Assembly (NCBI GenBank): GCA_963422565.1
Contig: OY730228.1
Span: 1,612,001 to 1,676,000 of the forward strand
DNA length: 64,000 nucleotides
Origin: G963422565 sp963422565
GTDB lineage: Bacteria > Pseudomonadota > Alphaproteobacteria > MPNO01
Reading direction: 5' to 3'
The position numbers and the translations under genes were made by a program. Below the pieces are notes generated by a model. That model was not told where the DNA came from, ran no database searches, and saw only the letters and a program-made list of their open reading frames with translations. This document shows positions 8,491-17,764 of this stretch, one piece after another. Every line of letters starts with the position of its first letter. Position 1 is the first letter of the stretch.

Positions 8491-10860
8491 TCAGCCGGCC
8501 ATGCGGTCCCCTGCGGCCTCGCCGCCTCGCCGGGTCCGGTAGCCATGCCAACCGATCGTGGCGACCGCGGCGACGACGGCCGGGATGTAGACGGTCGGGT
8601 CGCTCGAGATCGCGAGGACGGCCAGCACCAGGCGCAGCGCCACCTCCCAGAGCGGCAGCCCGGTCCGGTCGAATCTGGCGAGCGCGCTCGCCAGCAGATA
8701 GAGCGCCAGCACCAGCCGGGCGAGCAGCGACAGCAGTGCCGCCACATCCAGGCTGCCGTCATATCCCTGCAGATAGGAGATCTGGGCACCGGTCGCCGTC
8801 GGATCCAGGACCGCGTCCTCGATCAGAAGCAGCTCCGGATAGATCGCGAAGACGAACGGGATGACGAACATGACGATGCCCGACCGCACCGCGGAGAATC
8901 CGGTCGCCATGGGTTCAGCCTTGGTGATCGAGCTCGCCGCGAACGCGGCGATCGCCACCGGGGGGGTGATCGCCGACGCCACGGCGAAATAGAAGATGAA
9001 CATATGCGCGGTGAAGATGGAGAGCCCGAGCCCGGCCAGCACCGGCCCCATCAACAGGGCCACGTTCACATAGGCGGGCACCGCCGGCATACCCATGCCG
9101 AGGAGGATCGCGAGCAGCATGGTCATCGCGAGGGCCATGAACTGGAACAGGGTTGAGCCGTCGGCACCCAGATCGAGGCCCTTCAGCCATTGCAGCACAT
9201 CGAGCGAGATGAAGAAGGGCAGCCCGGTGAAGCTCAGGCAGAAATCGATGATCGAGACAGCCAGGAACATCAGATAGAGGGTGGAGATCAGAATCCCGGC
9301 ATCCGACAACGCGTCGATCAGTCTGCGCGGCCGGGCGCGCATCTCGGGGTCCAGGAAGACGAGGCAGCAGAGCAGCGCGACCGCCCACCACCCCGCGCTT
9401 CCCGCGTCGCCGGCGGCGTTCTGGACCAGCTTCAACAGCCACGGGAGATCCGAGACCCTGCACGCGCCGTCGGCGAACACGCGCTCGGCCCCGAGCAGGC
9501 CGTCGAGCCAGCCGCAACCCACCGCCTCCTTCGAGGTGAGCAGCAGGAACAGGATGACCAGGATCGGCCCGAAGATCATGATCAGGTTGTAGATGTCCTG
9601 CCGCGCGAGATGCATCTCCGGCGTCAGAGCGCCCAGCGCCTCTATATTCTGCTTGCGCGACTGGAAGATCGCGGAGAGAAAGAGGCAGAAGAAATAGGCG
9701 AGCGCGGGGATCGCCGCCGCGACGATCACCTCGCTGTAGGGAACCGCGGTCAGGGCGGCGAGAACGAAGGCGGCGACTCCCATGACCGGCGGCATGACCG
9801 AGCCTCCGGACGAGGCCGCCGCCTCCACCCCGCCGGCGAACACAGGGGAGAAGCCGCGCCGGATCATCATCGGAATGGTCAGGACGCCGGTGGAGAGGAC
9901 ATTGACGATCGGCCCGCCGGAGATCGTGCCGAACATCGCCGAAGACACGATCGCCGCATGGGCGGGTCCGCCCCGGAGGCGCCGCGTCCAGCGAAAGGCG
10001 AGCTTGATCAGAGACTTGCCGCCCGCCGAAGCGCCGAACAGCGAGCCCAGGACCAGATAGGGGAAGATCTCGTTGAGGATGATGTCGATGAAGCGGCCGA
10101 GGAGGCCCGAGGCGTTGTTGGTCAGGATGTCATGGACCCGCGGCCGCCCGTCCCATAACGATCGCGGGTCGCCGCCGAGCTTGGTCACGAGATATTTGTC
10201 CATGCCTTCGGGGCCGAAGACGTACCAGACGAGGATGGTCCCGATGGTGTAGGCCGCGACCAGGAGCGCGACGAGGACCAGCGGGAACCCCCAGACCTTG
10301 ATGTTGTAGGTAAGAAAAACGACGATCGCGAGCCCCATGATCGCCACGATCCAACCGCCCGTCGTGTTCAGGCATTGCGGGTCTTCCACGGTATCGGGCT
10401 CCGGCAGCCCGAAAATCTCGGCGTTTTCCTTCTCGATCTTCAGGCTTTCGGAGAGCAGGCGTTCGCGGTCCCCCGTGATCCGATCGACGAGGCAGACCGA
10501 CTCGATTTCGACGATGTAGGTCAGCGATACGGCGATCGCCGTCATCACGAGCGCCAGATCCATGAACAGGCCGAAACCGCGGCGCAGACGGCTTCTGTCC
10601 TTCCAGGAACGCCACATCGAATGATGCAGCGCGACGATCAGCATCATCCCCGCGAAGAAGAGAGGATAGTAATATTCGAATGGAAACTTGCGGATGATGA
10701 ACCGGGGATCGCCGACCGCTTCGGCGACCCAGGCGTCGAGGCCCGGGATCCCCGGCATCGCGTTGAGCAGGCCGACGAGGACGAGGGCGAACGACAGGAC
10801 ATATACGGCGCGCGGGCCGAACCCGCGGCGGACGGCAGGTGGGGTATCGGGGTCGGTCAC
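8491..10860 (-). CDS. TRAP transporter permease, fused small and large subunits (DctQM-type, 4TM/12TM)
   Basis: 789-residue inner-membrane protein that joins the small (DctQ-like) and large (DctM-like) permease subunits in one chain, the usual form in TAXI-TRAP systems. About 16 hydrophobic segments are visible, with large-subunit landmarks such as GSVMPPVMG and LLGMGMPAVPAYVNVA. It imports an organic acid using a cation gradient together with the TAXI binding protein encoded 54 bp upstream. The start is a GTG at 10860, and a 10-bp GC hairpin covers the start codon and its leader. Length is within or slightly above the usual range for the fused family. Confidence 0.9.
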   Translation of the reverse strand: MTDPDTPPAVRRGFGPRAVYVLSFALVLVGLLNAMPGIPGLDAWVAEAVGDPRFIIRKFPFEYYYPLFFAGMMLIVALHHSMWRSWKDRSRLRRGFGLFMDLALVMTAIAVSLTYIVEIESVCLVDRITGDRERLLSESLKIEKENAEIFGLPEPDTVEDPQCLNTTGGWIVAIMGLAIVVFLTYNIKVWGFPLVLVALLVAAYTIGTILVWYVFGPEGMDKYLVTKLGGDPRSLWDGRPRVHDILTNNASGLLGRFIDIILNEIFPYLVLGSLFGASAGGKSLIKLAFRWTRRLRGGPAHAAIVSSAMFGTISGGPIVNVLSTGVLTIPMMIRRGFSPVFAGGVEAAASSGGSVMPPVMGVAAFVLAALTAVPYSEVIVAAAIPALAYFFCLFLSAIFQSRKQNIEALGALTPEMHLARQDIYNLIMIFGPILVILFLLLTSKEAVGCGWLDGLLGAERVFADGACRVSDLPWLLKLVQNAAGDAGSAGWWAVALLCCLVFLDPEMRARPRRLIDALSDAGILISTLYLMFLAVSIIDFCLSFTGLPFFISLDVLQWLKGLDLGADGSTLFQFMALAMTMLLAILLGMGMPAVPAYVNVALLMGPVLAGLGLSIFTAHMFIFYFAVASAITPPVAIAAFAASSITKAEPMATGFSAVRSGIVMFVIPFVFAIYPELLLIEDAVLDPTATGAQISYLQGYDGSLDVAALLSLLARLVLALYLLASALARFDRTGLPLWEVALRLVLAVLAISSDPTVYIPAVVAAVATIGWHGYRTRRGGEAAGDRMAG

Positions 10861-10884
10861 CCCGGCGGCCCTATGCCGCCGGGG
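10860..10884 (-). promoter_or_regulatory. GC-rich hairpin over the TRAP permease start codon
   Basis: CCCCGGCGGC (10860-10869) pairs perfectly with GCCGCCGGGG (10875-10884) over a 5-base loop. On the minus strand it follows the TAXI binding-protein stop and its last base is the G of the permease GTG start, with the only AGGG-like ribosome-binding site in the loop. It could lower permease translation or end part of the transcripts, so that the binding protein is made in excess. Confidence 0.45.
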
Positions 10885-10914
10885 GACAGGCCGCGGCCCA
10901 CCCCCCGGATCGGC

Positions 10915-11961
10915 CTATGGCCTCGCACAATCCGGAACCGTGTGGCCCGCTTCCTCCCAGGCCGCCACGGCGCCCGGGTGATACTTCACCGGCACCGCGC
11001 CGCACATTCCGGTAATCGCCGGGTCCGTCTCGCCGAGACGGGTGTTCGCCATGTAGGGCGCCTTGTTCCTGAACGCGTCGACATTGGCGAGGGCCAGCTT
11101 GGTCAGCGCCTTCGCCAGGTCGGCGTCCATGGACGTCTGGACCATCTCGGCGCCCGCCGTCCCCGGGCCGCGGAAGCGGCCGTCCTCCGAAACGACCGTC
11201 AGCCCCTTGATCGGCTTGACCGTCTTCAGGTCGACGACCCATCGCGCGATGCCCGGCGCGCTGAGATATTTCTGCATGGGCTTGGCGTTCCACGTCTCCA
11301 GCGGCACCGACCAGAGGGTCATGCTTCCCGATCCGAGAGAGCGGAGGATCCGGGTGTCCGGGAACGTGATCGGCAGGACCATCGCATCGCCGGTCCCGTC
11401 GGTGATGGTCTTGACCATCTGCCCCCAGTTGGATTGCACGCCCTTGTAATCCTTGCCGTCCGAATAGCCGGTGACGAGTTTGATCATGGCCCGGGCGACG
11501 GTCAGAGCGGCGCCGCGGGGCGGGCCGTTGACGACCGTCCTGCCCTTGAGATCGGCCCAGCCTTTGACGGCGGAACTGTCATAGGCGTAGAGGCCGTAAC
11601 CGCCATAGGTATAGGTGTAGAGAACCGCCGTATTGGCGGCGAGCCGCGCGCCTTCCTCCTTGCCGAGCTTGGCGTAAGGGCCGGCCCCCCTCGACAACAG
11701 GAAGGGCAGGATGAGCGGGACCGCGGCCAAATCCGTCTTGCCCTGGGCCAGATTCTGAAGCGAATTCGTCAATGTCTGGCTCTCGGCGATCTGGAAGTCG
11801 GCGACGCCCGCCGCTGAAGCCAGCTCGCCGAGGGTGGTGACGGCCGTATGGGGCGCGGCGCCGGGCGCCGCGGTCTCGGCGGTCAGGTTCTCCCGGGCGT
11901 TGGCGGAGGCGGCGAACGCCGCGGCACCCGCCAGGGCCGCCAGCGCAAATCTTGCAAACAT
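10915..11961 (-). CDS. TAXI family TRAP transporter solute-binding protein
   Basis: 348-residue periplasmic binding protein. The first 22 residues are a clear Sec signal peptide (hydrophobic alanine-rich core ending ASANA). The mature part reads as a TAXI (NMT1-like) type II binding fold: a hinge-side block around TNSLQNLAQGKTDLA, then LKGRTVVNGPPRGAAL and a second lobe. It delivers its ligand, probably a carboxylate, to the fused TRAP permease encoded just downstream on the same strand. The hairpin between the two genes may set their ratio. The ligand is unknown; flanking aromatic-catabolism-type enzymes suggest an aromatic or dicarboxylic acid. Confidence 0.88.
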   Translation of the reverse strand: MFARFALAALAGAAAFAASANARENLTAETAAPGAAPHTAVTTLGELASAAGVADFQIAESQTLTNSLQNLAQGKTDLAAVPLILPFLLSRGAGPYAKLGKEEGARLAANTAVLYTYTYGGYGLYAYDSSAVKGWADLKGRTVVNGPPRGAALTVARAMIKLVTGYSDGKDYKGVQSNWGQMVKTITDGTGDAMVLPITFPDTRILRSLGSGSMTLWSVPLETWNAKPMQKYLSAPGIARWVVDLKTVKPIKGLTVVSEDGRFRGPGTAGAEMVQTSMDADLAKALTKLALANVDAFRNKAPYMANTRLGETDPAITGMCGAVPVKYHPGAVAAWEEAGHTVPDCARP

Positions 11962-12046
11962 GGGTCCTCACCTTCGATTGCGTTCTCGACGATCGTCACT
12001 CTATAGCCTAGTACAGCCCGGTCTGAACAGCGCGGGCGGGCCGGCG

Positions 12047-13222
12047 TCACAGCAGCGCGTTGGCCGGCGGCAGGCCGACGGCGATGCGGCCGAACTCGAC
12101 GGCGTTGATGTCCCAGGAGAGATGGATCTGGTGGGCGGCGGCGTGGATGTCGCGGTGCCGGCGCTGCTGGTCCGAGACCAGATAGTTGGCGCGCGCGCCA
12201 GCGATCGCATGGACCAGGTCGACCGCGCGCACGCAGGCGCCGGCCGCATAGGCCGCGTCGCGCCGCCAGCGCGCCCGGTCGAGCAGGGGCGGACACCGCC
12301 CTTCGGCGATCATGCGCTGGGCCTCGCGCCAGTTCTCGCGGACCAGCAGATCGGCCAGATCGACCAGCGTCGCGGCCTCGGCGAGCTTGAGCTGCACCGT
12401 CGCGTGGCCGCCCACCGTCGCGCGATCATAGGTCGAGACCCGCGCCCCGAGCGCCTCGGTCAGCGCCTCGACCGCGCCCCGCGCCGTGCCGATCATCGGA
12501 CCCGCGACCAGATGCGGCACCAGCGGGAGCAGCGGCAGCTTGTAGGCGTCCGCGAGCGTCTCGGTGCCAGGGGTGAAGCCCTCCTGGCAGAGCCGCACGT
12601 CGAGCACCCGGTGCGCGGGGAGGAACAGGTCCGCGCAGGCGACATCCTTGCTACCGGCGGCGCAGAGCCCGGCGACATGCCAGGTGTCGATGACATGGAG
12701 CTCGGCGGCCGGCAGGACCACGAGGCAGGGCGCGGGGCCGCCGTCCCCCGCCAGCATCGCGCCCAGCATCATCCAGTCGCTGGCGTCGACCCCGCTCGCA
12801 TAGGGCCAGCGCCCGGTCAGGGTAAACCCGCCCGCCGCCGGGGCCAGCCGGCCGGCCGGGAAGACCAGCGTCGAGCCGATCAGCGCCTCCGGGTTCGCGC
12901 CCCAGACCTCCTCCTCGGCCGCCTCCGGCCAGTAGGGCAGCATCCAGTTATGCGCGACGAGGTTGATATAGACCCAGGAGGTCGAGGCGCAGCCGCGGGC
13001 GAGCGCGATCGAGATGTCGATCATCGCCCCGAAATCGGTCGTCCAGCCGCCGAAGCGCGGCGGCCGGAGCACCCGCCACAGCCCGGCCTCGCGAATGTCG
13101 GCAATGCTGCGGTCGGGGATGCGGCGCAGCCGCTCCGCCTCGGCGGCGCGCGCCAGCAGGACCGGGGCCAGCGCCTGCGCCCGGGCGACCAGCGCCTCGC
13201 GGCCGGGCGGCGCTTCGGTCAC
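12047..13222 (-). CDS. Flavin-dependent monooxygenase, acyl-CoA dehydrogenase fold (HsaA-like)
   Basis: 391 residues with the acyl-CoA dehydrogenase fold in the subgroup of two-component aromatic hydroxylases (HsaA, HpaB-like group D). Landmarks are the N-terminal helical domain (IADIREAGLWRVLRPPRFGG), the middle beta domain (TGRWPYASGVDASDW) and DTWHVAGLCAAGSKDV, which closely follows the WxxxGLxxTGS block of HsaA-type enzymes. Such enzymes use reduced flavin from a separate reductase to hydroxylate a phenol or sterol ring. No reductase gene is in the window. The neighbouring meta-cleavage-type hydrolases are divergent, with a 190-bp shared promoter region. A true acyl-CoA dehydrogenase is less likely. 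Confidence 0.78.
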   Translation of the reverse strand: MTEAPPGREALVARAQALAPVLLARAAEAERLRRIPDRSIADIREAGLWRVLRPPRFGGWTTDFGAMIDISIALARGCASTSWVYINLVAHNWMLPYWPEAAEEEVWGANPEALIGSTLVFPAGRLAPAAGGFTLTGRWPYASGVDASDWMMLGAMLAGDGGPAPCLVVLPAAELHVIDTWHVAGLCAAGSKDVACADLFLPAHRVLDVRLCQEGFTPGTETLADAYKLPLLPLVPHLVAGPMIGTARGAVEALTEALGARVSTYDRATVGGHATVQLKLAEAATLVDLADLLVRENWREAQRMIAEGRCPPLLDRARWRRDAAYAAGACVRAVDLVHAIAGARANYLVSDQQRRHRDIHAAAHQIHLSWDINAVEFGRIAVGLPPANALL

Positions 13223-13412
13223 GCCGCCGCCCGGTCGATCCCGCGGCAGACGGACGGCGCGACGAGACGCTGGCGCTCGCGGCAGGACTGCATCCGCGAA
13301 AGTCTATCCGGGGCCGATCGCGCCGTCCATCGCGCGCCCCGAACCGCGGCGCCGGCTGTCCCGTCGGGCGGGGCGGGCTATACTCGCCCCGACGACGCGG
13401 AGGGGGGCGGCC

Positions 13413-14291
13413 ATGCCGGGTTGCGAGGCGAGATTCGTCGATGTCGACGGGGTACGGACGCGCTATTTCGACAAGGGCGCGGGCCGTACCCTGGTGCTCG
13501 TCCATGGCGGGCATTTCGGAGCCACGACCTCGGCCGACGCCGCCGAGGACTGGGACCTCAATTTCGACGGGCTCGCCGAATGGGCGCGGGTGGTCGCCTT
13601 CGACAAGCTCGGCCAGGGCCATACCGGCAACCCCGCATCCGACGAGGACTACACGATGGCGGCAGTGGTCCGCCATGCGGCCGGCTTCCTCCGCGCGCTC
13701 GGCATCGAGAACGCCCATCTGATCGGCCATTCGCGCGGCGGCTATGTCGCCTGCCGTCTGACCGTCGAGCATCCCGCGCTCGCGGCGACCTGCACCATCG
13801 TCAACAGCAACAGCTGCGCCCCCTTCACCGGCCGCAACGAATACGTGTTCGCCAACAAGCCCGGGCCGGCGCTGAGCCGGGAGAGCCAGCGCTGGGTCCT
13901 GGGGCGCTACTCCTACGACCCCGCGCACGTCACCGAGGACTGGCTCGACGCGCTGGTGCGGATCGCCGAACGCCCGGAGAACCGGGCGGCCGTCGCCAAG
14001 ATGACCGGGGAGGGGTTTTTGTGGACCCGGTTCCTGCCCGGGCTGCTCGCCGACAAGGAAGACATGTTCCGCATCCTCGGCCAGCGCGGCATCCAGCGCC
14101 CGGTGCTCCAGATATGGAGCCGCCACGACGAGACCGTCTCGCACGCCCAGGCCGAAGCGCTCTACCGCATCCTCGCCGAGAAGGAGCGCCGCGCGCGCTG
14201 GCAGATTTTCGACCGGGCGGGGCATTTCACCTTCCGCGAGAACCCGAAGCGCTTCAACGAGGTCGTCAAGAGCTTCGTCCACGCCGCCTGA
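13413..14291 (+). CDS. Alpha/beta hydrolase, tandem paralogue 1
   Basis: 292-residue alpha/beta hydrolase. The oxyanion motif is VHGGHFG, the nucleophile elbow is GHSRGGY, the acid is probably Asp in WSRHDE, and the catalytic histidine is in AGHFTFRE. The start has a GGAGGGGGGCGG site. The next gene encodes a close paralogue of exactly the same length, sharing FVDVDGVRTRYF, LNFDGLAE, LSRESQRWV and VTEDWLD. Both resemble C-C hydrolases of meta-cleavage pathways. Neighbours (HsaA-like monooxygenase, MBL hydrolase, acyl-CoA ligase) are consistent with ring degradation, but no substrate can be given. Confidence 0.88.
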   Translation: MPGCEARFVDVDGVRTRYFDKGAGRTLVLVHGGHFGATTSADAAEDWDLNFDGLAEWARVVAFDKLGQGHTGNPASDEDYTMAAVVRHAAGFLRALGIENAHLIGHSRGGYVACRLTVEHPALAATCTIVNSNSCAPFTGRNEYVFANKPGPALSRESQRWVLGRYSYDPAHVTEDWLDALVRIAERPENRAAVAKMTGEGFLWTRFLPGLLADKEDMFRILGQRGIQRPVLQIWSRHDETVSHAQAEALYRILAEKERRARWQIFDRAGHFTFRENPKRFNEVVKSFVHAA

Positions 14292-14302
14292 AGGGGACCC
14301 CC

Positions 14303-15181
14303 ATGGACCTCCGCACCGCCAAATTCGTCGATGTCGACGGCGTTCGCACCCGCTATTTCGAGAAGGGGGACGGCCCGACCGTGGTACTGTTCCACGGCGG
14401 CAATTTCGGCTCGCTCGACGGCGCCGACTGCGCGGCCGACTGGAACCTCAACTTCGACGGGCTCGCCGAGTCCTGCCATGTGGTGGCGATCGACAAGATC
14501 GGCCAGGGCGAGACCGACAATCCGGGGGCCGACGCCGAGTACACCATGCAGACCGTGGTCGACCACGCGCTCGGCGCGCTCGCGGCGCTCGACCTCGCCG
14601 GCTGCCACATCGTCGGGCATTCGCGCGGCGCCTATCTGACCTGCCGGATGACCCTTCAGGACCCGTCCCGGATCACCTCCAACATCATGGTCGACACGGG
14701 CACGCTCGGCCCCGGACAGAGCCGGACCTCCCGCGTCTTCGCCGACCGCCCGCGACCCTATCTGAGCCGCGAGAGCCAGAGATGGGTCATGGAACGCTAT
14801 TCCTACCATGCCTCCTGCGTGACCGAGGACTGGCTGGACGAGCTGGCGCGGATCGCCGCCCTTCCGAAGACTCTGGAAGCGGTCGAGAAGATGAACCGCG
14901 GCGGGTTGCTGCGGAGCCTGTTTCTGCCCCATCTCGGCCGCCAGAAGGCGGAGACGTTCGACCTGCTGCTGAGCCGCGGGACCGGGCGGCCCAACCTGCT
15001 GATCTGGGGAGCGGACGATCCGACCGCGACGCTGGACCAGGGGTTCGGCCTTTTCGAGATGCTGGCCGAGAAGGAGCCGCGGACCGACATGCATGTCTTC
15101 AACCAGGCCGGCCATTTCACCTATCGCGAGCACCCGCGCGCCTTCAACCGGTTGATCGCCGACTATGCGAGGGGCGTTTGA
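14303..15181 (+). CDS. Alpha/beta hydrolase, tandem paralogue 2
   Basis: 292-residue alpha/beta hydrolase starting 11 bp after its paralogue. Catalytic landmarks are FHGGNFG, GHSRGAY with the nucleophile serine, WGADDPT with the likely acid, and AGHFTYREH with the histidine. By eye it is roughly half identical to the upstream copy along the full length, with most difference in the lid region after the nucleophile (about residues 140-165), which normally decides substrate range. This pattern suggests an old tandem duplication followed by specialisation. An AGGGG ribosome-binding site precedes the ATG. Confidence 0.88.
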   Translation: MDLRTAKFVDVDGVRTRYFEKGDGPTVVLFHGGNFGSLDGADCAADWNLNFDGLAESCHVVAIDKIGQGETDNPGADAEYTMQTVVDHALGALAALDLAGCHIVGHSRGAYLTCRMTLQDPSRITSNIMVDTGTLGPGQSRTSRVFADRPRPYLSRESQRWVMERYSYHASCVTEDWLDELARIAALPKTLEAVEKMNRGGLLRSLFLPHLGRQKAETFDLLLSRGTGRPNLLIWGADDPTATLDQGFGLFEMLAEKEPRTDMHVFNQAGHFTYREHPRAFNRLIADYARGV

Positions 15182-15191
15182 GCCGCTCGCC

Positions 15192-16070
15192 ATGACGAAC
15201 GGCGGGCGCGTCGGCGGCATCGCCTATCGCCGTATCCTGGAGACCGAAGGACCCGAATTCCCGGTCGGCTTCCTCCTGCCCGACGCGACGCCTGCGGCCC
15301 TGGCCCCGCACCGCCGCTGGCTGGAGCCCCGCTTCCTCGATCCCGCCACCGACCGTCTGCTGCTCGCGGTGCAGTCCTATCTGATCGAGACCACGCGCCA
15401 TCTGATCCTGGTCGACACCTGCGTCGGAAACGACAAGGAGCGCCGGTTCCACGCGCCCTGGTCGCACCGGCGCTCGCCCGCTTTCCTCGACGGTCTGGCC
15501 GCCCTCGGCAGAACGCCGGAGGATATCGACTTCGTCCTCTGTACCCATCTGCACGCCGATCACGTCGGCTGGAACACGCGGCTGGTCGACGGCCGCTGGG
15601 TGCCGACCTTTCCCAACGCGCGCTATGTCTTCGCCCGGACCGAGATCGACCACTGGCTCGCGCTCAACGAGACCGGCAAACGCCATTCGGACGGGTGCAT
15701 CGACGACTCGGTGCTGCCGGTCGTCGAGGCCGGCCAGGCGGTGATCGTCGCCGACGACCACGCCCTCGACGACGAGGTCTGGCTGAGCCCGAGCCCCGGC
15801 CACACGCCGGGCCATGTCTGCATCAACCTGGCCAGCCAGGGGCGACGCGCGGTCCTCTCGGGCGATGTCTGCCACACCCCGCTGCAATGCCGGGAGCCGG
15901 GCTGGAGCGCCGTCGGTTGCGCCGATCCCGCGCAGTCGGCGGCGACCCGCCGGGCCTTCCTCGACGCGCATTGCGAGACCGACATCCTCGTCATGACGGC
16001 CCATTTCCCCTCGCCCTCGACCGGGCGTGTGCGCCGGGCAGGGGATGTTTTCGATTTCGCCTTCACATGA
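15192..16070 (+). CDS. MBL-fold metallo-hydrolase
   Basis: 292-residue metallo-beta-lactamase-fold hydrolase. Zinc-ligand motifs are in order: HLHADH (positions about 119-124), the GHTPGH turn, SGDVCHTP with the bridging aspartate, and a final histidine in TAHFPSP. Family members hydrolyse lactones, thioesters or esters. I chose ATG 15192; an upstream in-frame ATG at 15165 would overlap the preceding hydrolase by 17 bases and neither has a strong ribosome-binding site. The gene sits between a tandem pair of alpha/beta hydrolases and an acyl-CoA ligase, with short spacing, so it is probably cotranscribed with them. Confidence 0.86.
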   Translation: MTNGGRVGGIAYRRILETEGPEFPVGFLLPDATPAALAPHRRWLEPRFLDPATDRLLLAVQSYLIETTRHLILVDTCVGNDKERRFHAPWSHRRSPAFLDGLAALGRTPEDIDFVLCTHLHADHVGWNTRLVDGRWVPTFPNARYVFARTEIDHWLALNETGKRHSDGCIDDSVLPVVEAGQAVIVADDHALDDEVWLSPSPGHTPGHVCINLASQGRRAVLSGDVCHTPLQCREPGWSAVGCADPAQSAATRRAFLDAHCETDILVMTAHFPSPSTGRVRRAGDVFDFAFT

Positions 16071-16089
16071 CCCGAGGGAGATGACGCGG

Positions 16090-17619
16090 ATGCTGAACAG
16101 GACGATCGGCGACATTCCGGTCAGGGCGGCGGCGGCGTTCGGCGACCGGCCGGCATTGCTGTTCGGAGGGCGCCGCTTCTCCTATGCCGAGATCGACGCG
16201 CTGACCGACCGGCTGGCGGGCGGCCTCGCCGCCATCGGGGTCGCACCCGGCGACCGGGTGACGCTCTACGCCCAGAACGGCTGGGAATGGATCGTGAGCT
16301 ACTATGCGACCGCCAAGCTCGGCGCGGTCGTCAACCCGATCAACGTCATGCTGACGCCGGAGGAGGTGGCGTTCGTGGTCGCGGATTGCGGCGCCCGGGT
16401 GCTGATCACCACCGCCGACCGGGCGGCGCCGATCCTCCCACTCAAGGAGTCGGGCGGCCTGGCCGAGATCCTGGTCTTCGGCGGCGCGGCGGTTCCCGGC
16501 ACCGCCTCGTTCGAGGCGGCGATCGCCGGGGGCGGGGCCGGTTTCGACCGCCCCGTCGCCGATCCCGGGGGGCTCGCCAAGATCTGCTACACCTCGGGGA
16601 CGACGGGGTTCCCCAAAGGGGCGATGCTGAGCCATCGGAACGTCGTCCTCAACGCGGCGATGACCGCGGCGATGAACATGCGGACGGGCGCCGACGTGCA
16701 CGCGACCGCGCTGCCCTGCGCGCATGTCTACGGCGCGGCCGTCCTCAATCTCTGCTTCCTGTTCGGCTCGCCGCTGGTCCTGCTCGAGCGGTTCGACGCC
16801 GGCGCGATGCTCGCCGCCATCCAGGAACATCGCGTCACCGTCACCGACGGCGTGCCGACGATGTATCTCTACATGCTCGCCCATCCCGAGCTCGACTCCT
16901 TCGACCTCTCCTCGATGACCCGGGCGGTGGTCGGCGGCCAGACCATGCCGACGGCCAAGTCGGAGGAATGGGAGGCCCGGGTCGGCTGCCCGGTCTACGA
17001 GCTCTGGGGCATGACCGAGACCGCCGGCCCGGCGGTGATGCAGCATGCCTACGGCGAGAACCGGCTGGGCGCGGCGGGGATCGACATGCCCTATCACCGG
17101 ACCAGGATCGTCGATCCGGGGGACGCCGCGAAGGAGCTCCCCGACGGCAAGGTCGGCGAGCTGATGATCTCCGGCCCCTTCGTGATGCTGGGCTATTACG
17201 GCAACGAGACGGCGACCGCCGAGACCATCGAGCCCGACGGCTGGCTCCATTCCGGAGACCTCGCCAAGCGCGACGCCGACGGCTATGTCCACATCGTCGA
17301 CCGCAAGAAGGACATGATCCTGACCGCCGGGTTCAACGTCTATCCGGCCGAGCTCGAACGGGTGATCTCGGGCCATCCGTCGGTGGCGATGGTCGGGGTG
17401 GGCGCCAGGCCCGACGCCGAGAAGGGCGAGATCGCCAAGGCCTATGTCGTGCTCAAGCCGGGCGTCGCTGCGGCGCCGGACGACATCCTCTCCTACTGCC
17501 GCGCCCGCATGGCCGCCTATAAGGTGCCGCGCGAGGTGCAGATCGTCGCCGACCTACCGACCACCTCGACCGGCAAGATCCTGCGGCGCGAGCTCCACCG
17601 ACTTGAGGCGGGCGGCTGA
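16090..17619 (+). CDS. Acyl-CoA synthetase / AMP-dependent ligase
   Basis: 509-residue class I adenylate-forming enzyme that activates a carboxylic acid to its CoA thioester. The AMP-binding motif is YTSGTTGFPKGA. Further landmarks are the substrate-pocket core ELWGMTE, the WLHSGDLAKRDADG hinge region, DRKKDMILTAGFNVYPAE and the catalytic lysine in STGKILRRE. ATG 16090 has an AGGGAG site 9 bases upstream; ATG 16081 is an alternative but falls directly on that site. It ends the operon of hydrolases. The substrate may be a fatty or aromatic acid. The family-wide motifs are complete, so it should be active. Confidence 0.9.
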   Translation: MLNRTIGDIPVRAAAAFGDRPALLFGGRRFSYAEIDALTDRLAGGLAAIGVAPGDRVTLYAQNGWEWIVSYYATAKLGAVVNPINVMLTPEEVAFVVADCGARVLITTADRAAPILPLKESGGLAEILVFGGAAVPGTASFEAAIAGGGAGFDRPVADPGGLAKICYTSGTTGFPKGAMLSHRNVVLNAAMTAAMNMRTGADVHATALPCAHVYGAAVLNLCFLFGSPLVLLERFDAGAMLAAIQEHRVTVTDGVPTMYLYMLAHPELDSFDLSSMTRAVVGGQTMPTAKSEEWEARVGCPVYELWGMTETAGPAVMQHAYGENRLGAAGIDMPYHRTRIVDPGDAAKELPDGKVGELMISGPFVMLGYYGNETATAETIEPDGWLHSGDLAKRDADGYVHIVDRKKDMILTAGFNVYPAELERVISGHPSVAMVGVGARPDAEKGEIAKAYVVLKPGVAAAPDDILSYCRARMAAYKVPREVQIVADLPTTSTGKILRRELHRLEAGG

Positions 17620-17764
17620 CGCCCGTTCGAAGGGGACCGTATACGCATCCGCATATCGCCCTCGGAACCCTGTTGCTCAAAAGCGAAGTTCTGCATATGT
17701 ACTTCTGCCGCCAGCCATGCGGCGCCGAGACCACATGCGGTCGCGATACCGAGGAGTCGGCAGG

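Noticed and set aside
12047..13222. True acyl-CoA dehydrogenase
   Set aside because: The DTWHVAGL and GSKDV block and absence of the usual catalytic glutamate context point to the HsaA-like flavin monooxygenase subgroup.
11834..15181. A single plus-strand frame of more than 1100 codons
   Set aside because: Only its last 292 codons are the second tandem hydrolase. The rest is antisense to, or out of frame with, the TAXI protein, the monooxygenase and the first hydrolase. High GC makes such open frames common.
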